A DNA stretch of 40,664 nt from Lachnospiraceae bacterium (GCA_900767585.1 CAAFZP010000100.1:1-40664), one strand, 5' to 3'; shown: positions 25,186 to 34,554, counted from the stretch's first letter. Numbers and translations are program-made. The notes: a model not told the origin generated them from the letters alone.

Positions 25186-26667
25186 TCAGAAGGCCCCTGC
25201 CCGGAGCTGATTTGCATTATCATAAGCATTCACACTCTCTACATGTGATCTATTAGAATTACCAATTTCAAAATCTCCTGCTTCGGAATAAGGACGAATA
25301 GTGATTATATTCTGCGCAGCACGAACATAATCCTCATAAGCCGGTTCGGTATTATTAATCCCTTTCATCTGAGCAATTCTAAAAGTTCCATCGGACGCAA
25401 TCCTTATTTCAATTGTGTAGGTGCTGTATGCAGTCTCCCAATGAACAATAGCCAATAAATCCTGGCGAATTCTCCCCCGATAAGAATAAACACAATTATG
25501 TTGCCTTGTTCCTTCATCAAACAACCTGGTCTTCGTTGTAATCCATTCAAAGCCTTTGGGAAGACCCGATTTCAGACTTCTGAACTTGGAATTTTCAGGT
25601 ACAAGAATTTCAGATTCACCATCCTCTAACAAAGCAATCCTCCTGTGTTCTTCCTCATTTATATCTCTCATACGTCTTTCCGAGGAAATTCTTAATGATA
25701 TTTTTTCTCCCTTTTCACAGATTGTATGTGCATACTCTGAAGCAAGAAATCGAATCTCGTAAGATGTACTCCAGATGTCTTGGTAAAAAGCCTCCGTAAA
25801 ATTCTCAATCTGAGGTCCGTGGTACATATCTGCGAGGGAAATCCAGCTTTTTACAGTATTATCATCAAGCGCAAGGAGTCTGCCCCAATCCCGTTCTTCT
25901 ATCTGATCCGCCAGCTTCGCAATATAAAACGAGTAATTCAGATCCTTTTTATTGAAGTCGATGTTAAGTCTGGTCTGCGTTATGCCGCGAACCAGATCAT
26001 CCGGATTGTGGTAATCTTCAATCTGCCTCATTGGCGCATCTATCAGGCAGAAATGATCTTTACTTATGCAGCGGGCTATGTCCTTGTATATATATTGTGA
26101 TTCACCGAGCCTTTCAATAAATTCTGTAAAAAGCATACGGAAACCTTCATTTTCCCGGAGAAGCCTGTTTGTCCACCAGGAAAAGCGAAATGACGCCATC
26201 CCACCATAAAGTGTCTTCTGTAAAACACTCCCATATACTTTTGAAAAAAGCAGCTGCAGCAGCGGTTTTTCCATAAAACTTAACCTTAACGCGATTTTGG
26301 ATCCGTAACTCCGGACTGCCTCGTAACCGGTTACAGCAAAGAAATCAATCTCATAAAACTTATCCGTCTCTTTCAGTTTCAACATACATGGACATTGTGC
26401 CTTCACACATTTTCCTTCAGGTTGAATCTGAAAGCTGATATGATCAATATCAGATGCAATAGAGAACTTCCCGTCGTTTATCAATGAGGCAACATTATAA
26501 GCAGTTTCAAAATCTGCCGAATTATAATAGTATTCCCACTCGGATGTATTCCTCCTCCCGCCAAGAAGATATCTTGAAATTTTCGGTTCATAATACCGCT
26601 TTATGATCTGACGTATATCACTCCAATAAGCACCATCTGGTTTCTTCAAATGTATTTGTGATTTCAT
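25186..26667 (-). CDS. PcfJ-like protein of accessory island
   Basis: A 493-residue protein whose C-terminal part looks like the PcfJ domain known from plasmids and other mobile elements; its biochemical role is not known. The tell-tale segment is LFDEGTRQHNCVYSY (His at about 390), then a TIEIRIASDG strand and RIAQMKGINN. The N-terminal ~300 residues are not recognised; they contain a CVKAQCPC motif. I chose ATG 26667 because GAGGAG lies about 9 nt upstream; the frame is open 28 codons earlier, overlapping the vWA gene region. It is last in the island operon, 55 nt after the vWA gene. The codon and base texture is more A+T-rich than the Rnf block, by eye. Confidence 0.75.
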   Translation of the reverse strand: MKSQIHLKKPDGAYWSDIRQIIKRYYEPKISRYLLGGRRNTSEWEYYYNSADFETAYNVASLINDGKFSIASDIDHISFQIQPEGKCVKAQCPCMLKLKETDKFYEIDFFAVTGYEAVRSYGSKIALRLSFMEKPLLQLLFSKVYGSVLQKTLYGGMASFRFSWWTNRLLRENEGFRMLFTEFIERLGESQYIYKDIARCISKDHFCLIDAPMRQIEDYHNPDDLVRGITQTRLNIDFNKKDLNYSFYIAKLADQIEERDWGRLLALDDNTVKSWISLADMYHGPQIENFTEAFYQDIWSTSYEIRFLASEYAHTICEKGEKISLRISSERRMRDINEEEHRRIALLEDGESEILVPENSKFRSLKSGLPKGFEWITTKTRLFDEGTRQHNCVYSYRGRIRQDLLAIVHWETAYSTYTIEIRIASDGTFRIAQMKGINNTEPAYEDYVRAAQNIITIRPYSEAGDFEIGNSNRSHVESVNAYDNANQLRAGAF

Positions 26668-26722
26668 ATCTATAACTCTCCTCTCACTTTTTCCCTCTAG
26701 ATAAACATTATCTGAGATACGG

Positions 26723-27973
26723 TCATACAACAATTCGCGCCACCTTGCCAAAAGGTGGTTTTACTGATTCATTGTCATTATTTATCAACCACAAAACCGG
26801 TATCCCCATTGCAGCTTTTTCATTTGGGAAAGTATCATATCCATCAGTTATAATGATGACTTGCGATGGTAAGTTACCTGTCATATGATTTTTCATGTAT
26901 CTGAATATATCCGAAAAATCATTCCCACCGCCTCCAATAGGCTTTATATCCAATAATTCGTCCACACTAGAAAATGGGATTGGTTCGGTGACGTAACTTT
27001 CTGTAAAACTCAACATTCCACTTAGTTTTCCGTTAAATTGATTTATTGCGCTACATATTTCAGAATATGCAGCTTTTATCGTTTCATCGCTAATGGAACC
27101 GGAGGTGTCAACAACAAACCACACATTACCTATCGTTTCCTCCTTTTCATTAAAATCAGGTAAAAAGAAGGGATTATCATCAAATCTGCGATCTGGTGGA
27201 GTAAAGGAATAGTCTGTAATTTCTTCCTGAACAAAATTGTTCAATATTTCCCTCCAATCTATTTGACCTTTTTTAATCTCTTTTAGCAATCGTTGCGCAA
27301 ATACCGGTCCACCTCCGCATGACTTTGTGGAATCTCTTATCGATATTGCTTCCATCGCGTCAATAAGCCATTTTTCAATTTCATGCTTCATGTACTCGGT
27401 ATCTTCATAATTAGGTCCACTGTACCCGTTTGCACTTTCATTATCTTCTGAACCCTTCCAACGACTGTGGTCATCCCATGACGCACCAAGCGGCGGCTTA
27501 TGTCCTGTTCCCTTTTTAGATAGTGGAAGCATTTCATATACCTGTTCAGCGGTATACTCATATCCCTCTTTCCCGTCCGGTGCTAGATGCATAGAGGTTC
27601 CATATTTTCGCAGCGTAATTGCCCCGAGATTGTTGTTTTCTGAAAGCAAAATGTTAGAGTTAACCACTATGTCGCAGGCAATATTGAATTGCTCATTATC
27701 CCGGTCACCTTGTCTTAAACAATGCTGTAAAACGACATGAAGGATTTCATGCATCATAACAAAATCAAGTTCGGTATCATTAAGTTCGTCAAGAAATTTC
27801 GGTCCCAAAAAGATTCTGCGCCCATCGGTTGCTGCTGTTTCGCAGTTTTCATCAATTGAATAAATCATATGCATCAGCAGGAGCCCGTAAAAGCCATTGT
27901 TACAAAGGATCCTCATTCGGGACAATATGAGGCGCTTCATATATTCCTTTTTCTTATCTTCTGACAGAACCAT
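26723..27973 (-). CDS. vWA-domain protein with zincin-like N-terminal domain (DUF2201 type)
   Basis: A 416-residue protein in two parts. The N-terminal domain has a metallopeptidase-like HEILH motif (75-79, in MMHEILHVVLQH) with a possible third ligand in ACDIVVN at about residue 101. The C-terminal von Willebrand A domain has an intact MIDAS: DTSGS (289-293), a Gly-rich GGGGNDF near 347-353 and TDG at 376-378. This is the DUF2201 plan. It overlaps the MoxR-type ATPase gene by 20 nt, so the two are translationally coupled. MoxR ATPases and vWA proteins commonly act as a pair in metal insertion or complex remodelling (NorQ/NorD, RavA/ViaA). Whether the HEILH site is catalytic is unknown. Confidence 0.88.
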   Translation of the reverse strand: MVLSEDKKKEYMKRLILSRMRILCNNGFYGLLLMHMIYSIDENCETAATDGRRIFLGPKFLDELNDTELDFVMMHEILHVVLQHCLRQGDRDNEQFNIACDIVVNSNILLSENNNLGAITLRKYGTSMHLAPDGKEGYEYTAEQVYEMLPLSKKGTGHKPPLGASWDDHSRWKGSEDNESANGYSGPNYEDTEYMKHEIEKWLIDAMEAISIRDSTKSCGGGPVFAQRLLKEIKKGQIDWREILNNFVQEEITDYSFTPPDRRFDDNPFFLPDFNEKEETIGNVWFVVDTSGSISDETIKAAYSEICSAINQFNGKLSGMLSFTESYVTEPIPFSSVDELLDIKPIGGGGNDFSDIFRYMKNHMTGNLPSQVIIITDGYDTFPNEKAAMGIPVLWLINNDNESVKPPFGKVARIVV

Positions 27974-29075
27974 TCATTAAACTCCCTTTTGTTTGAATCC
28001 ATTTTGAAAATTCAGGAATCACCAGCAGGCGTTCCCGATAATCTTTTTCAATATACATATAATCCTTCATCAAAACGACACTGAAATCAGGTGGCATCTT
28101 GTCTGCATAACGGATTGAGTTTGCAATACGGTTCATCTCATCTTTATGCTCTCTCGCATAAGATGTCATTGAAGCCGTAAGCGCATACATTGCGTCTGTA
28201 TTCTGTGGCAAATCCGGCATTTTCCCGTCAAAGATATCGTCAATAGCCGGCAAATCCTTATATACCTTTGCCCATGTTCTGAACTCCACAGCCACGCCGG
28301 TACCGACGATCCCTGCAATCAGCGAATACATACTGTCGATGTCATCATCAATTCCGTTCAGAATATTACTTACCATTTCCCATGCACGAGGGGTCGGAAA
28401 TGCCAGATCATCACTACCAGAATCAAAACCCATTAGATAATTCTGCCTGAAAGACAAGAAACCTATCACTTTGTCGTTTATTCCGGAACCGATTGCCCAC
28501 TCCTTCCAAGAATTAAAGTTGCCTTCGATTTCAATATGCATAAGTCTGTTTGCAAGTGCCTTCGGCATTTTGAAAGCCACCGATTTATCCGTAGTACGAT
28601 TGCCTGCGGCAATAACAATGCAGTTGTCTGGCAACTTATGTTCTCCGACAACTCTGTCGAGAGTAATCTGATAAGCCGCAGCTTGAACAGACTGTGGAGC
28701 AGCAGAAATCTCATCCAGAAAAAGAATATTTATGACTTCATCACTTGGATCCATCTGAAAGATCTGCGGTTTAAGCCAGATTGCCAAAGTTTTATCCGCA
28801 TTAGATGTAGGAATGCCTCTCAGGTCAATCGGATTAAACAATAACAGACGAACATCTGTTACATTAACTGTTTTCTCAGCGTTCTGCTCAATTTCCCTTG
28901 CTATCTGTCTTACCGCCTGCGATTTGCCAACACCAGGAGGCCCCCATAGCATTACGGAAGGCATTGTTTTCACCAGTAGTCCGTTCTTAATCACTGTGCT
29001 ATAAGCGTTCGATAGAGCACCTACCATTTTCTCGACATTCATAGACGGGATATTTGTCAATTTTACGTTACTCAT
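27954..29075 (-). CDS. MoxR-type AAA+ ATPase
   Basis: A 373-residue AAA+ ATPase. Walker A is GPPGVGKS (45-52), Walker B is NILFLDEI (about 116-123), sensor 1 lies in VIAAGNRTTD (Asn about 159), and an arginine-finger candidate lies in KALANRLMH. The AAA module fills about residues 10-240. The rest is helical and unrecognised. It overlaps the next gene (vWA) by 20 nt and the preceding helicase gene by 4 nt, an arrangement that implies fixed stoichiometry. The likely role is to remodel a client chosen by the vWA partner (family knowledge plus inference). No defect is visible. Confidence 0.9.
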   Translation of the reverse strand: MSNVKLTNIPSMNVEKMVGALSNAYSTVIKNGLLVKTMPSVMLWGPPGVGKSQAVRQIAREIEQNAEKTVNVTDVRLLLFNPIDLRGIPTSNADKTLAIWLKPQIFQMDPSDEVINILFLDEISAAPQSVQAAAYQITLDRVVGEHKLPDNCIVIAAGNRTTDKSVAFKMPKALANRLMHIEIEGNFNSWKEWAIGSGINDKVIGFLSFRQNYLMGFDSGSDDLAFPTPRAWEMVSNILNGIDDDIDSMYSLIAGIVGTGVAVEFRTWAKVYKDLPAIDDIFDGKMPDLPQNTDAMYALTASMTSYAREHKDEMNRIANSIRYADKMPPDFSVVLMKDYMYIEKDYRERLLVIPEFSKWIQTKGSLMNGSVRR

Positions 29076-32000
29076 TTTTTATCCACTCCAAGTTCCTTAT
29101 CAAGTTTTTCCACTTCTTTTCTGTAATGTTCAATCTGTTCTCCATAATTTTCATCTTTAGCAAGTTCTTTTTTAAGATCTAGCTCCCTTTCCTGCAATTT
29201 AGCCAAACCAACATTTAGTTTTTCCAAATGATTCTCCAGTGTGTCGAGATAATTATCTATGCGAACAAGATTGCCGATTTCCGTATCCCCCAGTTCAACA
29301 TAATATTTACCATGTCTTATAAGCCAGACGTACGGCTTTTCTTGACTCATGTTCGCCGGAAGAACTACATAAAAACCGCGATAAGTCATGAGCTTTTTTT
29401 CTTTTATTTCATGAGTATATTTTTTTAGTTCAGCAGTGATATACTCACGTAGTACCTTTCTATTTTCAGCTTCTTCCTTTTTCTGCTTATTCTCAGTTAC
29501 TGGCGGGTTTGCTGCTCTCCAATTCCGGTAATACGTCAGATCCTCTTCGCATTTTTGAATCATCTCTTTCTGATGGCTCAATTTCCCAGGGATTTCAAGA
29601 AGTTCTTTTTCTATACGTATACGCGAATCAACAAACTTACGCTGAAGAACAAGATATCTTGTCAGTTCGTTTGCTGCCTCAACTCTCTTCTTCACAAGCG
29701 GATTTCCGGTAGCCAAAGCCTTTACTTCCGCATAATCAAGAACAGTATCTTCTATATCCGCTCCGCTACGCGCCGTAAGCGACCCCGAAAGCAAGTCAGC
29801 AATAAACCTCTGCTTTGTTTCAAGCAGCTGCCACGAGTATGCATCAAAGCTTCCTTCCGTAATATATCTGTAGATATATACTTTCTTGTACGTATTGCCT
29901 TGACGCAGAATGCGACCTTCACGCTGAGTCATGTCAGCAGGTCTCCACGGAACATCTATATGATGCAGTGCAATCAATTTGTCCTGAATATTTACTCCCA
30001 GTCCGAGTTTAAAAGTTGAGCCGAGCAAAATGCGAATGTCACCATTTCGAACATTCATAAACAGCTGTGACCTTTTAGTTTCGGTTTCAGCATCATGGAT
30101 ATATGCAATGTGAGATTCAGGAACACCTAAACACATGAGCCTTTCTTTTAATTCGTCATAGATATTGAAATCAGCCTTCGGAGTAGAAGTATCACAGAAA
30201 ATCAATTGCGTAGCTTTGTTCTTAGAATTCTTAAAGTAGATATCAGCTACATTTTCTGAGCATCTTGCCACCTTGGACTGGTAAGAAAAAGTTGCAGACG
30301 AATCTACGAGCCTAAGATCCAACGCCGCTTTCCTGCCATCAGTGGTAATTTTCAGCATATTATCATCTTTACGGCTGACTATGCCTTGTCTTACATCATC
30401 TGCCCTTTGTGATATATTTTCAAGATAATCCGCAAAATCAGCTGTCTTGGAAACCAGCACATCACAATAGCCGTCATGTATGGGAATGCCCGCAGTGTCA
30501 TCCAACTGGTGAAAATCCGCAATGCCCGAAAATAGTGAAGTAAGCTCCGGGAGATTATGAAATTTTGCAAACCGTGTAGCCAGTCTGTAACTACTTGTGT
30601 CGATATCAATCTCAAACTCGGTATTTCTTTCTGCAAACATTCCGATCCAGGCATCAAAACTTTGAAGATCCAACATTGCTAGCTCGCCGCTCTGCAAATA
30701 CTGCTGCATTATATAGGCATCTGTAATTGAGTTTGTAATGGGCGTGCCGGTTGCGAGTACGACTCCTTTTCCATCATTTTTCCTCTGTACCATATGAACC
30801 TTGTCCATCATGTCCTGGCATCTTTTTGAGCCTTTCCCGTTGATTCCAAGCACCTTATTGGCTTTCGTTTCGAATGGAACATTTTTGAAGTTGTGCGCCT
30901 CATCAACGAAGAGTCTTGTAATTCCAAGCTCGTCAAAATAGACCGTATCATACATATCGTCAATGGCAAGAGTAATTTCTGATAGTGTTTTTTCGAGAGC
31001 CTCTTTTTTCTTTTTCAACTTACTGGTGGCCTTGCCTTTTTGTGTTGCAAGACTTGAAATCTGTTTTTTCTTTTCTTTTAGCTTCTCAATGTAGTAATCC
31101 TTTGACAATGGTATCTGCTCAAAACAACTGTAAGCAATTATTATTCCATCAAAGTCCTCGGTTCTGATACGTTCGAGCACCTTTTCACGCTTCCCTGGAC
31201 TAAAGTTTTTCGGATCTACGCAAAGCAGCTTCGCATCGGGATACATCATTGAAAAAATATTTTTCCATTGTCCGACAATGTTGTTTGGTACAACATACAT
31301 ATTCTTCTTCGAAAGTCCCATCCTCCTCATTTCCTGTCCGGCGGCAATCATAACATATGTTTTCCCAGCACCAACGTCATGTGCAAGTAATGTATTCGGT
31401 GTGAAAATAATTCTTGCCACCGCGTCTTTTTGATACGGATATAGGCTTATGCTACTGGACATATTTGGAAATTCCAAAAATGAGCCATCAAATATGCGCT
31501 TGCGAACACAGCTGAAATTATTCTCGAATATGATTTCAAGTCGTTCTTTGCGTACATCATCTTTCCATACCCAATTTTGAAAAGCCTTGATTAGCTTTTG
31601 CTGCTTCTCAATAGCCGCAAGGGTCTCCGCTTTATTAATCACACGTTTTTTCCCGGAGGCATTGGTCGGGCAGTAGATCTCATCAGTTACAGCAATAGTT
31701 TTCATATTCAATGTTTTTTCGAGAATATGAAGAGCCTCAATCTTGTCTGTTCCGTAGGTCTGACTAACACCTGTACTGTGATTGTACCTTGATTTTCCTG
31801 GAATTTCCCATGTCCCGGTGATTTCATCATGAATGGTCTTAAAGCTCTCCATAACTGTATCCCGATCACTATAATAATCGTAATATCTAAGAGGATCTCC
31901 AAAAAGATGCACGATAAAATCGTCAATTACATCCGTCGGAACCCAAGGTGATCCGAGCGTAATATAAATATCTTTTGTTGCCACCGTAGGTGGCAGTACT

Positions 32001-32593
32001 TTTTCAATTGCTTTGACGTTATCATCAAAATAACCATTGTATTCTTTACTTGCTTCTTTTGCAGCATTCCATTTGCGCATAAGGTTACCTGAAAGATATT
32101 CTTCAGCTGTTTCCCAACCTTTATAGAAACATTCCCCCCAGGTGAGAGGATTCTGGTAAATTGACCCCTTGAGTGTTGAAATGACAGTCTTGTAATCCAC
32201 ACCGGTTATGGATGCAATGTATTCTATATCCACTTTCCCCAGAGTTGACAGACAGAGAATAAGTGCATCGGAAATACTGTCTGTATGCACGCCCTGAGTC
32301 CGCACATCCGAATTAAATACATTATTCCAGTCCAACGGCAAATCCATACAGGTTACTTCCTGAATATGTGCATCCTGTCTAGCCTTTTCCTCTCTGGCTT
32401 TTCTTTCAGCCTCTTCCATTTCCCTACGTCGGCGCTCATTTTCCTCTCGCTCTATGGCTTTGCTCTGAGCTTTTTGCAGTTTGCTTATAGCTTTTCCAAA
32501 ATCGTCAGAGGAAAAGCCTTCAATACTCTCAGAGATTCCCAGAATGTCAAATATGGAAAGCTGACCTGTAGTATTCTCGATTTTCTTTCCCAT
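29072..32593 (-). CDS. large SNF2-like helicase of accessory island
   Basis: A 1173-residue superfamily 2 ATPase. The N-terminus reads GQLSIFDILG, then an Arg/Glu-rich coiled coil (about 35-80). A region of about 280 unrecognised residues precedes the helicase core: YPYQKDAVARI, Walker A DVGAGKT (about 405), DEAHNFKN (about 562), ATGTPITNS, and the C-terminal lobe STFKLGLGVNIQDK ... QREGRILRQG (about 890). The last ~200 residues are coiled coil. Similar helicases on mobile elements often carry an adenine methylase; I see no NPPY/DPPY motif here. The ATG at 32593 has AAGGAG 7 nt upstream. It overlaps the ATPase gene by 4 nt, starting the helicase-ATPase-vWA-PcfJ unit. Confidence 0.88.
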   Translation of the reverse strand: MGKKIENTTGQLSIFDILGISESIEGFSSDDFGKAISKLQKAQSKAIEREENERRRREMEEAERKAREEKARQDAHIQEVTCMDLPLDWNNVFNSDVRTQGVHTDSISDALILCLSTLGKVDIEYIASITGVDYKTVISTLKGSIYQNPLTWGECFYKGWETAEEYLSGNLMRKWNAAKEASKEYNGYFDDNVKAIEKVLPPTVATKDIYITLGSPWVPTDVIDDFIVHLFGDPLRYYDYYSDRDTVMESFKTIHDEITGTWEIPGKSRYNHSTGVSQTYGTDKIEALHILEKTLNMKTIAVTDEIYCPTNASGKKRVINKAETLAAIEKQQKLIKAFQNWVWKDDVRKERLEIIFENNFSCVRKRIFDGSFLEFPNMSSSISLYPYQKDAVARIIFTPNTLLAHDVGAGKTYVMIAAGQEMRRMGLSKKNMYVVPNNIVGQWKNIFSMMYPDAKLLCVDPKNFSPGKREKVLERIRTEDFDGIIIAYSCFEQIPLSKDYYIEKLKEKKKQISSLATQKGKATSKLKKKKEALEKTLSEITLAIDDMYDTVYFDELGITRLFVDEAHNFKNVPFETKANKVLGINGKGSKRCQDMMDKVHMVQRKNDGKGVVLATGTPITNSITDAYIMQQYLQSGELAMLDLQSFDAWIGMFAERNTEFEIDIDTSSYRLATRFAKFHNLPELTSLFSGIADFHQLDDTAGIPIHDGYCDVLVSKTADFADYLENISQRADDVRQGIVSRKDDNMLKITTDGRKAALDLRLVDSSATFSYQSKVARCSENVADIYFKNSKNKATQLIFCDTSTPKADFNIYDELKERLMCLGVPESHIAYIHDAETETKRSQLFMNVRNGDIRILLGSTFKLGLGVNIQDKLIALHHIDVPWRPADMTQREGRILRQGNTYKKVYIYRYITEGSFDAYSWQLLETKQRFIADLLSGSLTARSGADIEDTVLDYAEVKALATGNPLVKKRVEAANELTRYLVLQRKFVDSRIRIEKELLEIPGKLSHQKEMIQKCEEDLTYYRNWRAANPPVTENKQKKEEAENRKVLREYITAELKKYTHEIKEKKLMTYRGFYVVLPANMSQEKPYVWLIRHGKYYVELGDTEIGNLVRIDNYLDTLENHLEKLNVGLAKLQERELDLKKELAKDENYGEQIEHYRKEVEKLDKELGVDKK

Positions 32594-32663
32594 AGACAAG
32601 CTCCTTTTCAACGTCCTTTTCGAACATCATAATATAAGAAGCAATGTACCAAATTGAGGGCAC

Positions 32664-32696
32664 AAAAAGAGCAGACCATATCTTTACGGCCTGCTC
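32664..32696 (-). terminator. intrinsic terminator between the 223-aa gene and the helicase gene
   Basis: On the minus strand, GAGCAGGCC pairs with GGTCTGCTC (one G-T pair) around a 10-nt loop and is followed by TTTTT. It lies within the 32594-32840 gap. It implies that the helicase unit has its own promoter or depends on partial read-through; I found no strong promoter between it and 32593. Confidence 0.7.
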
Positions 32697-32840
32697 CATG
32701 CTATGATCATTCAGTTTTCGGTTATGAAGATATAAAATATCGGCTTGTTTTAGTAAGTCGAAGAGTATTTATTATTGCATTCTCCGATGACTATTTCATC
32801 CAAACTTTCACCAGCGCTCTTTCTAATATTTCGCCCAGTG

Positions 32841-33512
32841 TTAAGTGTCAGATGGGTTTACACCATGTCCATAAACCCACAACGCTCTGTCAGTGATTCT
32901 ATCTATGCTGTACTTATGAAAAAGCTTTTCAAGCAGCCACAAGTATTCGTTGTACATGTTGACAACATTTTCAATATCATTTTTCCCCGGGGCATTTTCC
33001 ACATAGACTTTATTGGGCTGTTTTCCCATGAATAAAGCTTTTGCTGCTTTGTGGGCAAATTTATCGTATATTGGAAATCTACCCTTGGAGAGAAAATATA
33101 TGAGATTGATGATATATACGCTTCCGAAGTTCTTGGGAACAAATATATCTTGTACCAGTTTAGTATAAATCTCGGAAAACTGTTCTTGCTCAACAGAAGT
33201 CAACCCAATCCACCGTTTTTCTACGGTTGTTAAATAGTTCTCTAGTTCCTCGCTATCTATACTTGTTCCATAACCGGTATAATAATCTCCATTCTTGTTT
33301 TTTGCAGGTACAAAATCTCCCGGGTTATCTTTATCTTCTATTAATCTACCCGCTTTCCAGGAAACCACGAGATCACTAATCAGCCCATTTTGAAGGTATT
33401 CTTCTATTAATCGGTCTTCAAATTCCTTTGTTATGTTATTCCTTAATGACTTGTTGTAGAAGTATTCCTCCGCAAGTTGCTTCTTGACTTTTTCAAAAGT
33501 TCCAATATCCAT
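32841..33512 (-). CDS. unknown protein of accessory island (223 aa)
   Basis: Not confidently recognised. The 223-residue soluble protein has a charged N-terminal half (LIEEYLQNGLISDLVVSWKAGRLI) and a C-terminal half with RFPIYDKFAHKAAKAL near residue 150 and RITDRALWVYGHG near the end (first two quoted in part). The pattern xPIYDxxAxxA ... DRALW resembles helical DNA-binding or glycosylase-like folds seen in restriction-associated proteins; this is a weak guess. No membrane helix. It starts 16 nt after the WYL regulator stop, so the two share a transcript that ends at the terminator 32664-32696. Confidence 0.7.
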   Translation of the reverse strand: MDIGTFEKVKKQLAEEYFYNKSLRNNITKEFEDRLIEEYLQNGLISDLVVSWKAGRLIEDKDNPGDFVPAKNKNGDYYTGYGTSIDSEELENYLTTVEKRWIGLTSVEQEQFSEIYTKLVQDIFVPKNFGSVYIINLIYFLSKGRFPIYDKFAHKAAKALFMGKQPNKVYVENAPGKNDIENVVNMYNEYLWLLEKLFHKYSIDRITDRALWVYGHGVNPSDT

Positions 33513-33528
33513 TTCCGCGGTCTCCTAC

Positions 33529-34533
33529 TCATTTATTGTTTGCAGTTTCACGATATTTGTTTAATCCATTCACAAGCGTATTTTGAATACTTTTTCGAAG
33601 CGCTTCAGGCGCAATTACTTCCACATAATTGATATACTGCATCGCCCAGTGCTCCATCGCAAACGAGCTTGCCTTGACACCAACTCTCACCTTGTTCTCG
33701 TCACTGTCCAGCTTGGAGATTTTGATATCCTTTCCGAACCATTCGATGATGTCGTCAACAATGAACGAATCAGCTATGAACTCTACCGTCTCCAGCTTAT
33801 CATTAAACATGTAAGGCATGGCGGTAGAAAGTTCTTTGTAGTTGATACCGTACTCATAACCCTTGTTTTCACGAAGCGGAGTCGCTTTTTTATCTGTGAT
33901 TGTCATATTAGTAATGTGATCCAAGCGATAGTATGCCATATCACCCCAATACTCATCTCTTGCCATAAGATAATACCTCTGGTTATGCAATAACATGAGA
34001 TATGGACTGACATACTTCTGCGATGTTTTATGAAGTTTTTTATCGATTCCATATTTATTGAAATCGAAATGTATCTGTTTATTTTCTTCAATAGCAGCGT
34101 CAATCAGCTCAATATTATAAAAGAGCGCCTGATTATCCGTTTTACTCCAGTCATTCACCGAATGAATATGCTTTACACTAGCCTTGAAAAACTTATTGGA
34201 CAGACTGCATATGCGATCAATCAAATCCTTTGAATGACTTGCAGTAATATGCTTGCTTGAAAGTACACCATCAATAAGCAGATGAAGTTCCGAATCTTCG
34301 AACTCTCTTCTTTCAAGATATGTTCCAGCGCGTCTCGAGTCTATTTCTACTCCGGCTTCTTTCAATAGCGAAAGATTCCGACTTATAGCTTTTCTTTCAA
34401 TTACAATTCCGTAGTCTCTCTCCAGGTATATAGCAATATCTTCTTGGGTAAGAGGATGATTATAATCGCTATATTCTTTTAGAATCTGCCATATTCTTAG
34501 AAGCGCCAGTTTTTTTGGTTCAAATCCACTCAT
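33529..34533 (-). CDS. WYL-domain transcriptional regulator
   Basis: A 334-residue regulator of the YafY/WYL type. An N-terminal winged helix-turn-helix (about 9-75, including HPLTQEDIAIYLERDYGIVIERKAISRNL in part) is followed by a WYL-like ligand-sensing domain (from about 145) and a C-terminal helical extension. The motif that gives the family its name reads RYYLMA here, with Tyr for Trp, a common variation. WYL domains sense nucleic-acid fragments or nucleotides in known defence regulators (BrxR, CapW). The ATG at 34533 follows GGAGG by 7 nt; the frame is open 9 codons earlier. It is the first gene of the island and probably controls it through the palindromes at its promoter. Confidence 0.9.
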   Translation of the reverse strand: MSGFEPKKLALLRIWQILKEYSDYNHPLTQEDIAIYLERDYGIVIERKAISRNLSLLKEAGVEIDSRRAGTYLERREFEDSELHLLIDGVLSSKHITASHSKDLIDRICSLSNKFFKASVKHIHSVNDWSKTDNQALFYNIELIDAAIEENKQIHFDFNKYGIDKKLHKTSQKYVSPYLMLLHNQRYYLMARDEYWGDMAYYRLDHITNMTITDKKATPLRENKGYEYGINYKELSTAMPYMFNDKLETVEFIADSFIVDDIIEWFGKDIKISKLDSDENKVRVGVKASSFAMEHWAMQYINYVEVIAPEALRKSIQNTLVNGLNKYRETANNK

Positions 34534-34554
34534 CACAGAACCTCCTTCGTTATT

